Source: Bacillota bacterium
GTDB taxonomy: Bacteria; Bacillota; Clostridia; Lachnospirales; Lachnospiraceae
Direction: 5' to 3'
NCBI GenBank assembly: GCA_023414355.1
Contig: JAEZOB010000013.1
Coordinates: 1 to 31,585, forward strand
Length of the DNA stretch: 31,585 nt
Shown here: piece after piece, positions 14,658-24,283 of the stretch
Position numbering within the stretch: position 1 is the first letter of the stretch
Layout: every line of letters starts with the position of its first letter
The notes under the pieces: model-generated
Seen by the model: the letters and a program-made list of their open reading frames with translations, nothing else
Database searches by the model: none
What the model was told of the DNA's origin: nothing
Translations under genes and position numbers: made by a program

Positions 14658-15266
14658 ATGCCGAACGGGAAGCTGGAGAATGAATTAAATCTTGCCCTGG
14701 AAATGCCGGAGGCGGATCGGAAGAAGGCCCTGAATCTGAATGTGGGTTATACACCTGAGACAAATATGTGGGAGTTGATCGCCAAATATAGTGGGAGTCT
14801 GGACCGAATCAGGCAGGAGCTTCAGATTTCTGTGGTGGAGCTTGCAAATAACTATGCTGTTCTGACAATTCCTGAGTATCTGATTGATCGGTTATCAGAG
14901 TATGAAGAGATAGAATTCATAGAAAAGCCCAAGAGACTTTTCTATGAAGTAAATGAGGGAAGAAGAGCCTCCTGTATTAATCCGTTACAGACAGAGAATT
15001 TTAACCTGTTCGGGGATGGGGTGCTTGTTGGCATCATTGATTCGGGCATTGATTATTCTCATCCGGATTTTATCAATGAGGATGGGACCTCCCGGATTGC
15101 CGTATTGTGGGATCAGACGATCCCCGGAAACCCTCCGGAAGGCTATAGTATCGGAACATTGTATACCAGAGAGCAGATTAATGCAGCTCTTAAGATTCCC
15201 ATGCCGCAGCGGATGGAGACGGTACAGAGCACTGACCTGTCAGGGCATGGTACCCATGTCGGGTAG
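14658..15266 (+). pseudogene. Truncated subtilisin-like S8 protease (Csp-like family)
   Basis: A 202-residue N-terminal part of a clostridial S8 peptidase. The Asp site GVLVGIIDSGIDYSHPDF and the His site DLSGHGTHVG are present, but the frame stops right after the His motif (family GHGTHVAG), so the substrate-binding and catalytic Ser part is missing; full-length members are usually well over 500 residues. Good ribosome site AAGGAG. The stop is 72 bp before the intron, so an internal deletion, not the intron, removed the rest; the terminator at 15296 was probably that of the full gene. It cannot be an active serine protease as it stands. An intact form might have cut leader peptides of the locus, but this is speculation. 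Confidence 0.85.
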
Positions 15267-15295
15267 CTGAAAAACAATAGGTTAGATACTCGCTT

Positions 15296-15334
15296 AAAAA
15301 ATAAGCCGCCCAAGTTTGGACGGTTTATTTTTTT
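15296..15334 (+). terminator. Rho-independent terminator used as group II intron insertion site
   Basis: A 16-bp stem with one mismatch (AAAAAATAAGCCGCCC / GGACGGTTTATTTTTT), loop AAGTTT, then a run of T. The intron begins 3 nt after it (15338). Class C introns are known to insert just downstream of such terminators. Confidence 0.85.
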
Positions 15335-15751
15335 CTGGTGCGCCCGGCGGGCGCACGTTTCAATGGGTGAAAGTCCCGAATCCGCCCGGTAGTGGGAAGG
15401 ATATAGCTGAACACCAAGGGTGTCGTGGGTGACCGCGAATCTGAAGGAAGGTGTAGGCAAATCTCTGGTCTGACGAACAGAAATCACATCAGGCTATGCA
15501 TGAGGGTAAAGCTGCAAGACAAGTTGAAGCCCGATAACTACACGGAATCATGCATGGTAAATGTGGCAGATGAATAGAGAGAAGGAACGTGTGAGTACCC
15601 GGGGAGATCTGTATGGTACGCCTTGAAAGAGGTAACTACTATCGAAAGATAGTACTGAACATACAGGAGTCAGCAGAGGTCGTAGTAGCCGAGAGGCAAA
15701 GGACCGAATCAATAGGAGTCCTAAGTATAACTGAGAAAGGAGGAATGACTT

Positions 15752-17149
15752 ATGAAGGCAGAAAACTCTGAAGACAGAGACTGTCCGCAAATAGATAGTG
15801 CGGAACATGAAGGGTATGCGGAAGTGCGCAGGTCATTCCGTTCGATATGGGAAGAAAGGGACAGTGCACAGCCGGAACTCTTGGAGAAGATACTGTACAA
15901 AGATAATCTTAACAGAGCTTATAAAAGAGTAAAGGCAAACAAGGGAGCACCGGGAATCGATGGAATAACAGTCGATGAAATAGGCGCATACCTTCGGGAA
16001 AATCAAGAAGCTATTATCGGGAAAATATATAAAGGAAAATATACACCCGACCCGGTAAGGCGTAAAGAGATCCCGAAAGCAGACGGCGGAATGCGAAAGC
16101 TTGGTATTCCAACAGTCAAAGACCGCATTTTTCAACAAGCCATTGCCCAACAACTGATGCCGATTTATGAAGCACAATTCTCGGATGGAAGCTTTGGTTA
16201 CCGCCCGGAGAGAAGCGCGAAAGACGCCATCATCAAGGTGAAAAAGTATGCTGAAGAGGGTTATCGCTATGCGGTATCAATTGACCTATCGAAGTAATTT
16301 GACACCTTGAACCACGAATTATTGCTGAACATACTTCGAAGAAATGTGAAGGATGAAAGGGTAATACAGTGGATTAAGAGATACCTCAAGAGTGGTGTCA
16401 TGGAAGATGGAGTAGTCGTGGGCACGGAGGAAGGTTCTCCGCAGGGAGGAAATCTGTCTCCGCTATTGGCAAATGTTTATCTTAATGAGTTTGACCAAGA
16501 GTTCCAAAAGAGAGGCGTTCCGTTCGTTCGTTATGCAGATGATATCGTTCTGTTGGCAAAGAGTAAAAGAGCCGCAAAGAGACTTTTGGAAACAAGCACG
16601 AATTATCTTGAAGGGAAGCTTAAGCTGACCATAAACAGAGATAAAAGTCGTGTGGTTAGCGTGTTTGCAATCCGAAATTTTAAATTTCTTGGCTTCGCAT
16701 TGGGAAGGAACGGAAAGGGCATATATGTCCGAGTTCATCCGAAGTCATGGCATAAGCTTAAATCCAAGCTGAGAGAACTCTCTTCCCGAAGGTCTGTTCA
16801 GAGCATAAGACCAGCTTTAGAAAAGATAAAGGTATATGCTAGAGGATGGCTTAACTATTACGGATTGTCAGACATGAAGAAACCCATCGAGGACATCAAT
16901 GGTTGGCTTTACCATCGGATTCGTATGTGTATTTGGAAGCAATGGAAAAAGCCAAAAACGAAAATGAGAAACCTTCTTAAACTCGGAGTGCCTAAAGATT
17001 TGGCTTATAACGCAGCTAATAGCCGGAGAGGTTACTGGTTTGTAACACATACTGTTGCGGTCAATATAGCTTTAATAAAAGAAAGACTGATAAACAGTGG
17101 CTTTTATGACTTGGCCAATGCTTATCAGTCTGTGCATGTCAACTATTGA
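15752..17149 (+). pseudogene. ltrA: Group II intron reverse transcriptase/maturase with one in-frame TAA
   Basis: Reverse transcriptase and maturase of 465 codons, in one frame except for TAA at 16295-16297. The N-terminal part ends AVSIDLSK and the remainder begins FDTLNHELLL; the family reads (K)(Y/F)FDT(V/L)NH, so a Tyr codon probably became TAA. RT signatures remain (GSPQGGNLSPLLANV, FVRYADDIVLLA) and the C-terminal maturase domain (RGYWFVTHTVAVN) is complete. There is no endonuclease domain, as in class C. Start ATG with AAAGGAGG. The rest shows little decay, so the mutation is recent or read-through is tolerated. Confidence 0.88.
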
Positions 17150-17174
17150 AAGCGCCGTGTACCGATCGGTACGC

Positions 17175-18735
17175 CAGTAATAGAAGTACCAAAAGATATC
17201 GGAGGACTTATTATGGCATATATAGTAGGCAGTGACAGAAACCAAGTAAACATGATTATGACTTCTTTAGATGAAATAATTGATGCAGAAAATCCGGTTC
17301 GAGTTATTGATGCTTATGTTGAATCCTTAGATTTATTGGCACTTGGATTTAAAGAGTATAGCGGAAATAATAAAGGCCAGGCTCCTTATCGAAGATCAGA
17401 TTTATTAAAACTCCATATCTATGGCTATTTAAATAAGATTCGTTCTTCAAGAAAGCTTGAAGTGGAAGTGAAAAGAAACCTTGAATTAATGTGGTTAATA
17501 AATTCCATTCAACCGGATCACGGTACAATTGCTGGATTTGTTACAGAAAATAAAAGGCTTTTCGAACTGTATTAAGAGAACTGACACTTGTCTTAAAAGG
17601 CTGGGGCTTAATAGATGGAAGAATTGTCGCTATAGATGGTACGAAAATTCGTGCACAAAACAGTAAGCATAACTGTATAACTGAAAGCACACTTAATAAA
17701 AAGCTAGAATACGCGGATGAACAGATTAACCACTACCTTGCAGAAATAGAAAAATCCAATGCTGATACTGATTGTTATAAAGAAAAGCTAAAAGCATATC
17801 AGGAATTTAAAGAGAATTATCAAAAGCAAAAGATTGATTTAATAGAAGAAGGGCTGGAACAGAAATCTCTTACCGATAAAGACAGCCGACGTATGAAGAA
17901 TAATGGCAGCCTTGATATTTGCTATAACATGCAGACGATTGTAGATAGTAAAAATCATTTTGTAATTGATGCGATTGCTGTTAATGATATCAATGACCAG
18001 AGCCAGCTTGCAAATATGGCATTGATTGCGAAGAAGTTATTGCATAAAAGAAAGATGAAGGTATTGGCGGATACCGGATACTATAACGGAACAGAAATAA
18101 AAAAATGTATAGACGAAAAGCTTACCATACTAATTAAAAAAGCAAAAGCCAATAACCAAACCAAAGACAACGAATACAGGAAGGGAAGATTTATATATGA
18201 TGCAGATAAAGACATCTATATATGTCCGGCATCTCAAGAACTACGTTTTTTTGAGAACACTTCTAAAAATGGATTAAAATATAAAAGATATAAATGCAGT
18301 AATTGCAATAACTGCCCTAAAAAGAACCAATGCACAACATCAACAACAGGCAGAAATCTTCAACGTTGGGAACACGAAAATATTTTAGATGAAGTTAATG
18401 ATTATACCATGGCTAATAATGAAGTATATAAACTCCGAAGATGCATAGTAGAGCATCCATTTGGCACAATAAAACGAACGTTCGGGTATTCATATTTCCT
18501 TCGTAAGGAACTTGATAATATAAATGCTGAATCTGCATCTATGTTTATCGCTTATAATCTTAAGCGATTATTAAGTTTGTATTCGGTTCAGGAATTATCA
18601 GAAAAATTTAAAAGAATGGCCGTATAAAAATGGCTATTGATCTTGTATTTTAAGATACTTCCTATACTTTGTTTAGCGTTTTATATAAAAAGCACCGTAC
18701 ATCAAGCTGTTTATTCCTAATTGCTAGACAGTCTG
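17175..18735 (+). mobile_element. IS1182-family insertion sequence inside intron domain V
   Basis: About 1.56 kb, inserted between the two arms of domain V. The target ACGC occurs on both sides (17171-17174 and 18736-18739) as a 4-bp duplication; joining the flanks restores the sequence of the intact intron tail at the window start. The ends begin CAGTAATAG (left) and, on the opposite strand, CAGACTGTC (right), a weak inverted repeat. The transposase inside is frameshifted. Confidence 0.8.
17213..18627 (+). pseudogene. IS1182-family transposase, frameshifted
   Basis: DDE transposase in two frames. Part one ends at 17575 (VTENKRLFELY). The second frame continues from about 17554 as KAFRTVLRELTLVLKGWGLI, then VAIDGTKIRAQNSK, SRRMKNNG, VLADTGYYNG and VEHPFGTIKR, the usual IS1182 landmarks. 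The break lies in an AAAA run at 17552-17555, where one A seems lost. Slippery-site frameshifting is unlikely because the codons there (AAT AAA AGG) do not re-pair after a -1 slip. The remainder is well preserved. ATG 17213 follows GGAGG. Confidence 0.85.
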
Positions 18736-18786
18736 ACGCACGGTGCTGTGAGAGGACGGCGGTTAGTCACCGCCTCCTACTCGATT

Positions 18787-20678
18787 GTGCCCGGTGGGCA
18801 CACGTTCTAACGGGTGAAAGTCCCCAATCCGCCCGGCAGTGGGAAGGATACAGCCGAAGCCAAGGGCGTCCATCGTGAGGTGGAGTCTGAAGAAAGGATT
18901 AGGCAAAACTCTGGCTTGTTACATCTGAGGCTATCTGCATGGATGAGGTTGCAGAACAAACCAAAATCCGATAACTGCACGGAAATGTAGCTAGTATTTA
19001 TGGAATAAGTATAAGAGGGAAAGAGCGTGTGAGTACCCGGGGAGGTCTCATGGACATAACCAATGCAATAGAACATTTGCGGTTATGGTTGAAATAAGAT
19101 TTATCATGAGAAGTCAGCAGAGGTCATAGTACCACAGCGGTTGCAAACGAAGTGGGAAGGACTGAACTTTAGGAGATGTGAGTAAATGAATGTAACCAAC
19201 GGTAGATTTAAGAACAGACAACTTCATACTGAGGACTATCGGCAAATGGTATCTGCGGAACAGAAAGAGTATGCCGAAGTGTTCGACTATCAGAGGATTG
19301 CTGAAAACAACGACATCATCACAGATTTTTGGACGGACAATCTATTGGAACTGATTTTACGTAAAGAGAACCTTAACAAGGCATTCAAAAAGGTAAAATC
19401 AAACAAAGGAGCTGGTGGAATTGATGGAATGCAGGTGGATAAGCTTCTACCCTACCTGAGAGAAAACCAAGACGAACTTATCCAAGAGATTAAGTTAGGG
19501 AAATACAAACCAAACCCAGTCCGCAGGGTAGAGATACCCAAAGAAGAAAAAGGCAAGGTAAGAAAGCTAGGAATACCAACAGTAGTAGACCGTGTTTTCC
19601 AACAAGCAATTGCACAGGAACTGACACCAGTATTCGAAGAACAGTTCTCGGATAACAGTTTTGGATTTAGACCGAATAGGGGTCAGCATGATGCACTAAA
19701 AAGATGCAAAAAATATGTAGAAGAAGGATATGTATATGTGGTAAGTATGGACTTAGAGAAATTTTTTGACACAGTGAACCACAGTAAGCTGATAGAAGTA
19801 TTATCCCGCACCATTAAAGATGGCAGGGTAGTATCGCTGATACACAAATACCTCAACGCAGGTGTCATGGGAAAAGGATTCTTTGAGAGAACCGAAGAAG
19901 GCGTGCCGCAAGGCGGACCTTTGAGCCCACTTCTAGGAAACATAATGCTGAACGAATTGGATAAGGAACTGGAACGCAGAGGACATAAATTCGTAAGGTT
20001 CGCAGATGATGCAATCATCTTCTGCAAAAGCAGGAAAAGTTCTGAAAGAACGATGGAGAACATAGTGCCGTACATTGAGGGGAAGCTATTCCTAAAAGTA
20101 AACCGAGCCAAAACAACAATCTCGCATATCAGCAAGATAAAGTACCTCGGATATGCATTTTACAGGTACAAAGGGAAATGCAAACTCCGAGTACACCCAA
20201 AGTCAGTAAGGGAAATGAAGGATAAACTTCGTGTGCTGACTAATAAAAACACAGGATGGGGTAATGATTACCGCAGACAGAAACTCGCAGAGTTTGTGAG
20301 AGGATGGATAAACTACTTTAGTATGGCGGATATGAAAAGGTTGATGGGAGAGATTGACGAATGGCTACGAAGACGAATTAGAGCTATCTATTGGAAACAA
20401 TGGAAGAAGGTCAAGACGAGGTATCGTATGCTATAAGCGTTAAAACTACCTGATTGGAAAGTACATGAAATGGCAAACTGTCGAAAGGGTTATTGGAGAG
20501 CGACGATAATGCTGAATAGTGTGCTTACAAATAAAATAATAGCCAGATTAGGATACATATCCATGTCTGACTATTATCTGAAAATCTGTGAAAACTAAGG
20601 AACCGCCGTATACCGAACGGTACGTACGAGCGGTGTGGGAGGTCGGCTAATCAAATAACGGTTAGCCTCCTACCCGAT
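18787..20678 (+). mobile_element. Second class C group II intron, adjacent to the first
   Basis: The 5' end GTGCCCGGTGGGCACAC at 18787 follows the TACTCGAT of the first intron with one T between. The RNA part before the protein (18787-19185) follows the same plan as in the first intron (GGGTGAAAGTCC, CAATCCGCCCGG(C)AGTGGGAAGGAT, GAGTACCCGGGGAGRTCT). Protein at 19186-20598; domain V/VI end at 20678, with a second domain V/VI copy ending at 20777. The two introns are clearly related but not recent copies. Head-to-tail placement suggests that the same terminator-linked site was used twice or that the end of the first intron served as target. Confidence 0.85.
19186..20598 (+). pseudogene. ltrA: Group II intron reverse transcriptase/maturase with in-frame TAA near the C-terminus
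   Basis: A 470-codon frame. RT signatures GVPQGGPLSPLLGNI and FVRFADDAIIFCK are intact. A TAA at 20434-20436 interrupts the maturase region: KTRYRML, stop, ALKLPDWKVHEMANCRKGYW and on to KICEN at 20598. The cut product is 416 residues and lacks the last 54, which contain the conserved RKGYW segment of the maturase domain (RRGYW in the first intron). The first intron has a different single TAA. Loss of maturase function is expected. The N-terminus and start at 19186 (AGGAGATGTGAGTA) look normal. Confidence 0.85.
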
Positions 20679-20777
20679 AAAAATCTGTGAAAACTAAAGA
20701 ACCGCCGTATACCGAACGGTACGTACGTGCGGTGTGGGAGGTCGGCTAATCAATTAATGGTTAGCCTCCTACCCGAT
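20581..20777 (+). repeat. Tandem duplication of the intron 3' end (domains V and VI)
   Basis: Two 98-bp copies (20581-20678 and 20680-20777), 94/98 identical, each with the last codons of the intron protein, domain V (ACCGCCGTA.TACC-GAAC-GGTA.CG.TACG) and domain VI ending TACCCGAT. The differences fall at the domain V bulge (GAG/GTG), in the domain VI loop and before domain V. The second copy is a spare 3' splice site. Confidence 0.85.
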
Positions 20778-20864
20778 ATAGAAAGATATACAAAATGGTT
20801 GATGGAGGACAACTACATGTAGTTACAAGCTAACATATGGAGGCAGTGATGTTATTGATTCCCT

Positions 20865-20886
20865 GACGATGAAGAATAAGGAATAA
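20865..20886 (+). repeat. Left copy of a 22-bp direct repeat bracketing the biosynthetic operon
   Basis: The 22 bases starting GACGATGAAGA and ending TAAGGAATAA recur at 31317-31338 with one difference (A/G). The copies are 10,452 bp apart. Possible attachment or recombination site, or remnants of the same gene end. The 20778-21207 gap otherwise holds a terminator and a promoter. Confidence 0.6.
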
Positions 20887-20923
20887 ATTACACGTAACAA
20901 AGATAAAACAAAATTATGAATGT

Positions 20924-20961
20924 AGGACACTTTTCAAAGCAATTTTGAGGGTGTCCTTTTT
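20924..20961 (+). terminator. Hairpin terminator downstream of the intron region
   Basis: AGGACAC / GTGTCCT stem with a 20-nt, partly foldable loop, followed directly by TTTTT. It would isolate the downstream cluster from transcripts crossing the mobile elements. Confidence 0.65.
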
Positions 20962-21099
20962 GATTTGCTGGTCAAGTAAAATACTAATTACAGCATTAGA
21001 AAAGTAAATCGAGGAAGAGGTTGTTAAAATCCGACCTTTAACTCGTTTGATTAACAAATATAAAAATAGTAAAAAAATGATAAAAATTCCTAATACTAC

Positions 21100-21127
21100 T
21101 TGTAGTCATGCCATTATGTGGTAAAAT
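21100..21127 (+). promoter_or_regulatory. Possible housekeeping promoter of the esterase/biosynthetic operon
   Basis: TTGTAG, 16 nt, TAAAAT in an A/T-rich stretch, about 80 nt before the esterase pseudogene. It resembles a SigA-type promoter. It is unlike the GAGCTAC motif of the first locus, so the two gene sets seem separately controlled. Confidence 0.4.
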
Positions 21128-21207
21128 ATACATAAATTAGAAAATATTTATTGAATTAACAAACTTATAAACGATGAAGGATTAAAAAGAAAGGTGTGTA
21201 TTTCTGT

Positions 21208-21892
21208 ATGGCAATTGTTACATGCCGCGCGTTTTCCAATTGTTTGCATCGTAATATTGAGATTAAAGCTATATGTCCGACACCTGATTACTTAGATAGC
21301 TTTAAGACAGGATATTCCAATAAACGGATGTGTACAAAAGCAATCTATTTGTTTTGTGGTATTGGTGAAGCTTATGATGCTTGGATTTATAATACAAAGA
21401 TAGAGCGGTTAGCCAAACAATTCAACATATTTGTTTTTTACATTGACATTTATAATGCTTTTGCAACAGGCATAGGACCTGGAGAGCTATATGAAAGTTA
21501 TTGAATTAGGGAAATATTCCAAATTATCAACAATATATTCCATACGACATTATTTATTAAGAAAAAAGCAATTGCGGGGATATCCTTAGGCGTATACAAC
21601 GCTTCAAAAGTTGTATTATTATCTGATGAAAACTTTGATTTTGTATTTTCAATTTCAGGCAGCCTTGACTCTAAGAAATTGATAGGTAAAGAAAATGGAT
21701 CCTTTTATAACGTACAATATAAAATATTCGACAATATTGATTGAAAACGGATATCAAGAAAAACTCGTTGAGCACAATCTTGCTGAGCACAATTGGGATT
21801 ATTGGTCAAGTGTTACAAACAAAATAATTTATTTGCGGAGGAATAGTATTGAATATTTTAGTTATAACCCCAGGATATATTTCACATTATAG
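21208..21892 (+). pseudogene. Decayed esterase of the EstA/S-formylglutathione hydrolase-like family
   Basis: An alpha/beta-hydrolase remnant. The first frame (MAIVTCRAFSNCLHRNIEI, then KAIYLFCGIGEAYDAWIYNT, KIERLAKQFN) ends at a TGA at 21502. The same frame continues with KKKAIAGISLGVYNASKVVL, which contains the nucleophile elbow G-x-S-x-G, to about 21740. The family C-terminus (ENGYQEKLVEHNLAEHNWDYW, catalytic His) appears in another frame at 21740-21840. The segment with the catalytic Asp is missing. So there is one stop, one frame change and one internal deletion. The tail overlaps the TTG start of the glycosyltransferase. It was probably the first gene of the operon. Confidence 0.75.
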
Positions 21893-23138
21893 ACCAATTG
21901 ATTGCTTTTTGAAGGAAAGCAATATTATGACCGCTGATATAGCGATTGCTACAAGCTCAGAATTAAGAGATATTGTCGAGCGAGATGGCTATCACTATAC
22001 AGAATTTTATGCATGGGAGAATAGTAATCCAGGAAAGATCGACATGGATAGGCAACGGGAATGTGAACGTGATATCTTGCAGCAATCATATGAGGCAACA
22101 AAGAATGGAATGATTTCTGCCCTTCGTTTCCAGGCTGAACACCGTATTCATGATCTTTTTGGTAGAGTAGAAGATATTGTACAGGCAATTGAGGAGATTA
22201 ATAACCTGTATCATCCCAAAGTATTTGTCGTTGTTCAATTATGTTACAATGTAGTAGCGGCTCTGGAAAGGCTTCAATATCGTTATATTACGTTCGTAAC
22301 CGGACATCCAGACCAGTTACCCAGACAGAATGAAGTATATGGATATCCTTATAATCAGCCGAAAATGATTCGGTGTAACAATGATGAATTAACACAGTTA
22401 TACCAAGTATGCTCAGAGGTACAAAATGAGGCATCACGGCAATATGAGGCTATAGTTGGAAAAAAGACTAATAATGTCTTTTCAATAGCTTCAAAGGAAA
22501 TGGTTATATATAACTATCCGAAAGAGCTACTATCACATCGAAATCATTTACCAAATGAGTATTATCTTGGAGCGGCATGTCGTAAATGTGAAATAAATGA
22601 AGGCCTTGAAGAAAGATTAAAGGCAATACACACCCAAAACACTCCAATTATATATGTTTCATTCGGAACAGTGTTCTCTGTTCGAGGGGATGCCCTTAAA
22701 AAGATATTTATTGCACTAGCAGGGATAAACTGCCATGTTGTTGTAGCTAAAGGAGTTTTAGGTTCTGAGTATGAAACCTATATTAAAGATGAATGGACAG
22801 CTTTAGAATTTGCTCCACAGATGCTTGTCCTGAAGTACAGCAACTTGTTAATCGGACACGGTGGAAACAACTCAATTATAGAAGCTTTATACTATGGGGT
22901 TCCAGTAATATCGTGCCCATTTGCATCTGATCAATTCTTCAGTGCTGCAAGCATTGAAGAAAATCAGATTGGCACAGTTATAGATCCGAATTATTCAACT
23001 ATTGATGAAATCCGCGAAGCTATTTATGTGGCACTTGACTGCCGTAGTAACGCTAAAAAAATCCAGCAATATATTATGATAACAAAAAATGAAAGAAGAG
23101 CACAACAACGATTGATACAAATTATATCGGAGGATTGA
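21849..23138 (+). CDS. GT1-family glycosyltransferase (macrolide/UDP-glycosyltransferase type)
   Basis: A 429-residue GT-B enzyme. The N-terminal half begins MNILVITPGYISHYRPIDCF. The C-terminal half has the nucleotide-sugar site: IIYVSFGTVFS, ALEFAPQMLVLKYSNLLIGH and GGNNSIIEALYYGVPVISCPF, then D-Q, as in MGT/UGT enzymes that glycosylate small lipophilic acceptors. Start is TTG, chosen because GCGGAGGAATAG lies just upstream and the family N-terminus begins here. It is the first intact gene of a nine-gene operon; the next gene starts right after its stop. The acceptor is unknown, presumably the product of the neighbouring radical SAM enzymes. Confidence 0.82.
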   Translation: MNILVITPGYISHYRPIDCFLKESNIMTADIAIATSSELRDIVERDGYHYTEFYAWENSNPGKIDMDRQRECERDILQQSYEATKNGMISALRFQAEHRIHDLFGRVEDIVQAIEEINNLYHPKVFVVVQLCYNVVAALERLQYRYITFVTGHPDQLPRQNEVYGYPYNQPKMIRCNNDELTQLYQVCSEVQNEASRQYEAIVGKKTNNVFSIASKEMVIYNYPKELLSHRNHLPNEYYLGAACRKCEINEGLEERLKAIHTQNTPIIYVSFGTVFSVRGDALKKIFIALAGINCHVVVAKGVLGSEYETYIKDEWTALEFAPQMLVLKYSNLLIGHGGNNSIIEALYYGVPVISCPFASDQFFSAASIEENQIGTVIDPNYSTIDEIREAIYVALDCRSNAKKIQQYIMITKNERRAQQRLIQIISED

Positions 23139-23140
23139 GA

Positions 23141-24283
23141 ATGTTAGATGAAAAAAGTGCATTACAAATGAAAATCCATTTACTTTCAGAGGGTATCAAT
23201 TTCGAAATGGATTTGTTTGAGGAATACCCAAAAAAATTTTATGACAATCAGTTTGTTTACGGGCAAACCTCTAAAAATTCATGTTCGAAGAATCGTTTCC
23301 CTCAGGTGATTTTGCTGGCTCAGAATGTAAACTGTGCTTTATTGCGAAGGGAGAGGTCTTCTTATAGATTGGAACAGGAGGGTACAGAATTCATCCTTTC
23401 ACATAACGGGTACCGTGTCACCACTATAGGATTACCTGAACGTCCAATATACTTTGATCAAAAATTGTCCGATGGAACAGCAGTAGAAAATATTCTGGCA
23501 GTAGCTGGCGAAGCAACTCCGGGATTCTTTCTTCATCCGACATGTTACTATTTTGATATAGGAAAACCTTGCAGCTTCTGTTCCATGAAAGGGACTAGAC
23601 AAACAGTTGGTAAACATATGGCTATAGCATTTTCCAAACAACAGATCTCGGAATGTATACATATAGTTGAAAATACCCCTTGGCGGCCAGTGCCTATATA
23701 CTCAGTTACAACTGGAACATGTGAAAAAGACGAGAATTTTATCGAAAATGTGATTACCCCACTTCAGTATATGTATGATTCAATGCAGGTAAAAACCAAA
23801 ATTCATTTATTGACACATCCACCCAAGGATTTAGATGTTTTATATCAATTAAAAGAAGCGGGTGTTTCGTCGATTGCATTCAATCTCGAAGTATTTAATC
23901 AACAGGCAATGAATGATAATTGTCCTGGTAAATTTGAAAAGTATGGCTATAAGGAATGGTGGACGGCCTTAAAAAAAGCAAGAGATATCTGGGGTGAATA
24001 CCATGTCTATTGTGGTCTTGTTTGGGGACTCGAGGATCCTAAAGATACGATTCGCGGTAATCAGGTGATAGCCGATAGTGGTATAGCAGTTGCAAGCAAT
24101 ATTTTTCACGCTGATCCTCGATCTAGACTAGCAAAACACCCACATCCATCCGTAGAAGATATTTCACGTATTGCAACTTCATTGGCAAAATTGTATCATA
24201 TTTATCCCAAAATGAATACTATTTTTGATGTATCTATGCGTAGTACAATTGACTGGGAAATCAAGCAGGGATTTTTGGAATGA
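23141..24283 (+). CDS. Radical SAM enzyme with atypical CX8CX2C cluster motif
   Basis: A 380-residue protein. The likely FeS motif is C135-x8-C144-x2-C147 (HPTCYYFDIGKPCSFCSMKG) in place of CX3CX2C; PCSFCS followed by a TIM-barrel pattern (SVTTGTCEKDENF, KTKIHLLTHPPKDLDVLYQL, AGVSSIAFNLEVFN, VYCGLVWGLEDPKDTI) supports the radical SAM fold. An N-terminal region of about 130 residues precedes it, with further cysteines (C48, C65). ATG 23141 is chosen over TTG 23135 since GGAGG lies 7 nt before it. It overlaps the methylthiotransferase-like gene by 4 nt. The reaction is unknown. Alternative ligands cannot be excluded. Confidence 0.72.
   Translation: MLDEKSALQMKIHLLSEGINFEMDLFEEYPKKFYDNQFVYGQTSKNSCSKNRFPQVILLAQNVNCALLRRERSSYRLEQEGTEFILSHNGYRVTTIGLPERPIYFDQKLSDGTAVENILAVAGEATPGFFLHPTCYYFDIGKPCSFCSMKGTRQTVGKHMAIAFSKQQISECIHIVENTPWRPVPIYSVTTGTCEKDENFIENVITPLQYMYDSMQVKTKIHLLTHPPKDLDVLYQLKEAGVSSIAFNLEVFNQQAMNDNCPGKFEKYGYKEWWTALKKARDIWGEYHVYCGLVWGLEDPKDTIRGNQVIADSGIAVASNIFHADPRSRLAKHPHPSVEDISRIATSLAKLYHIYPKMNTIFDVSMRSTIDWEIKQGFLE

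Larger units (their letters stand above)
15338..18785 (+). mobile_element. Class C group II intron, split by an IS1182-family element
   Basis: The 5' end is GTGCGCCCGGCGGGCGCAC at 15338 (GUGYG-type); structured RNA domains fill 15338-15751, the intron protein is at 15752-17149, and the 3' end is TACTCGAT at 18785. Domain V starts normally after the protein (AGCGCCGTGTACCGATCGGT, to 17170), is broken at 17175 and resumes at 18736 (ACGCACGGTGCT). Without the insert the intron is about 1.9 kb. Position after a terminator, intron-protein type and domain V shape support class C. With domain V split by 1.56 kb and a nonsense codon in its protein, this copy should be unable to splice on its own. Confidence 0.88.

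Noticed and set aside
17549..17575. Programmed -1 frameshift joining the two transposase frames.
   Set aside because: The AAT AAA AGG context does not allow tRNA re-pairing after a -1 slip, and IS1182 transposases are normally one frame; a lost A is simpler.
18691..18700. AGCACCGTAC inside the IS right end, similar to the reverse complement of intron domain V.
   Set aside because: Only 8-10 bp match; the target duplication and ends are explained without it.
21502..21504. The in-frame TGA in the esterase remnant as selenocysteine or read-through.
   Set aside because: The same gene also has a frame change and lost its catalytic Asp region, so it is plain decay.
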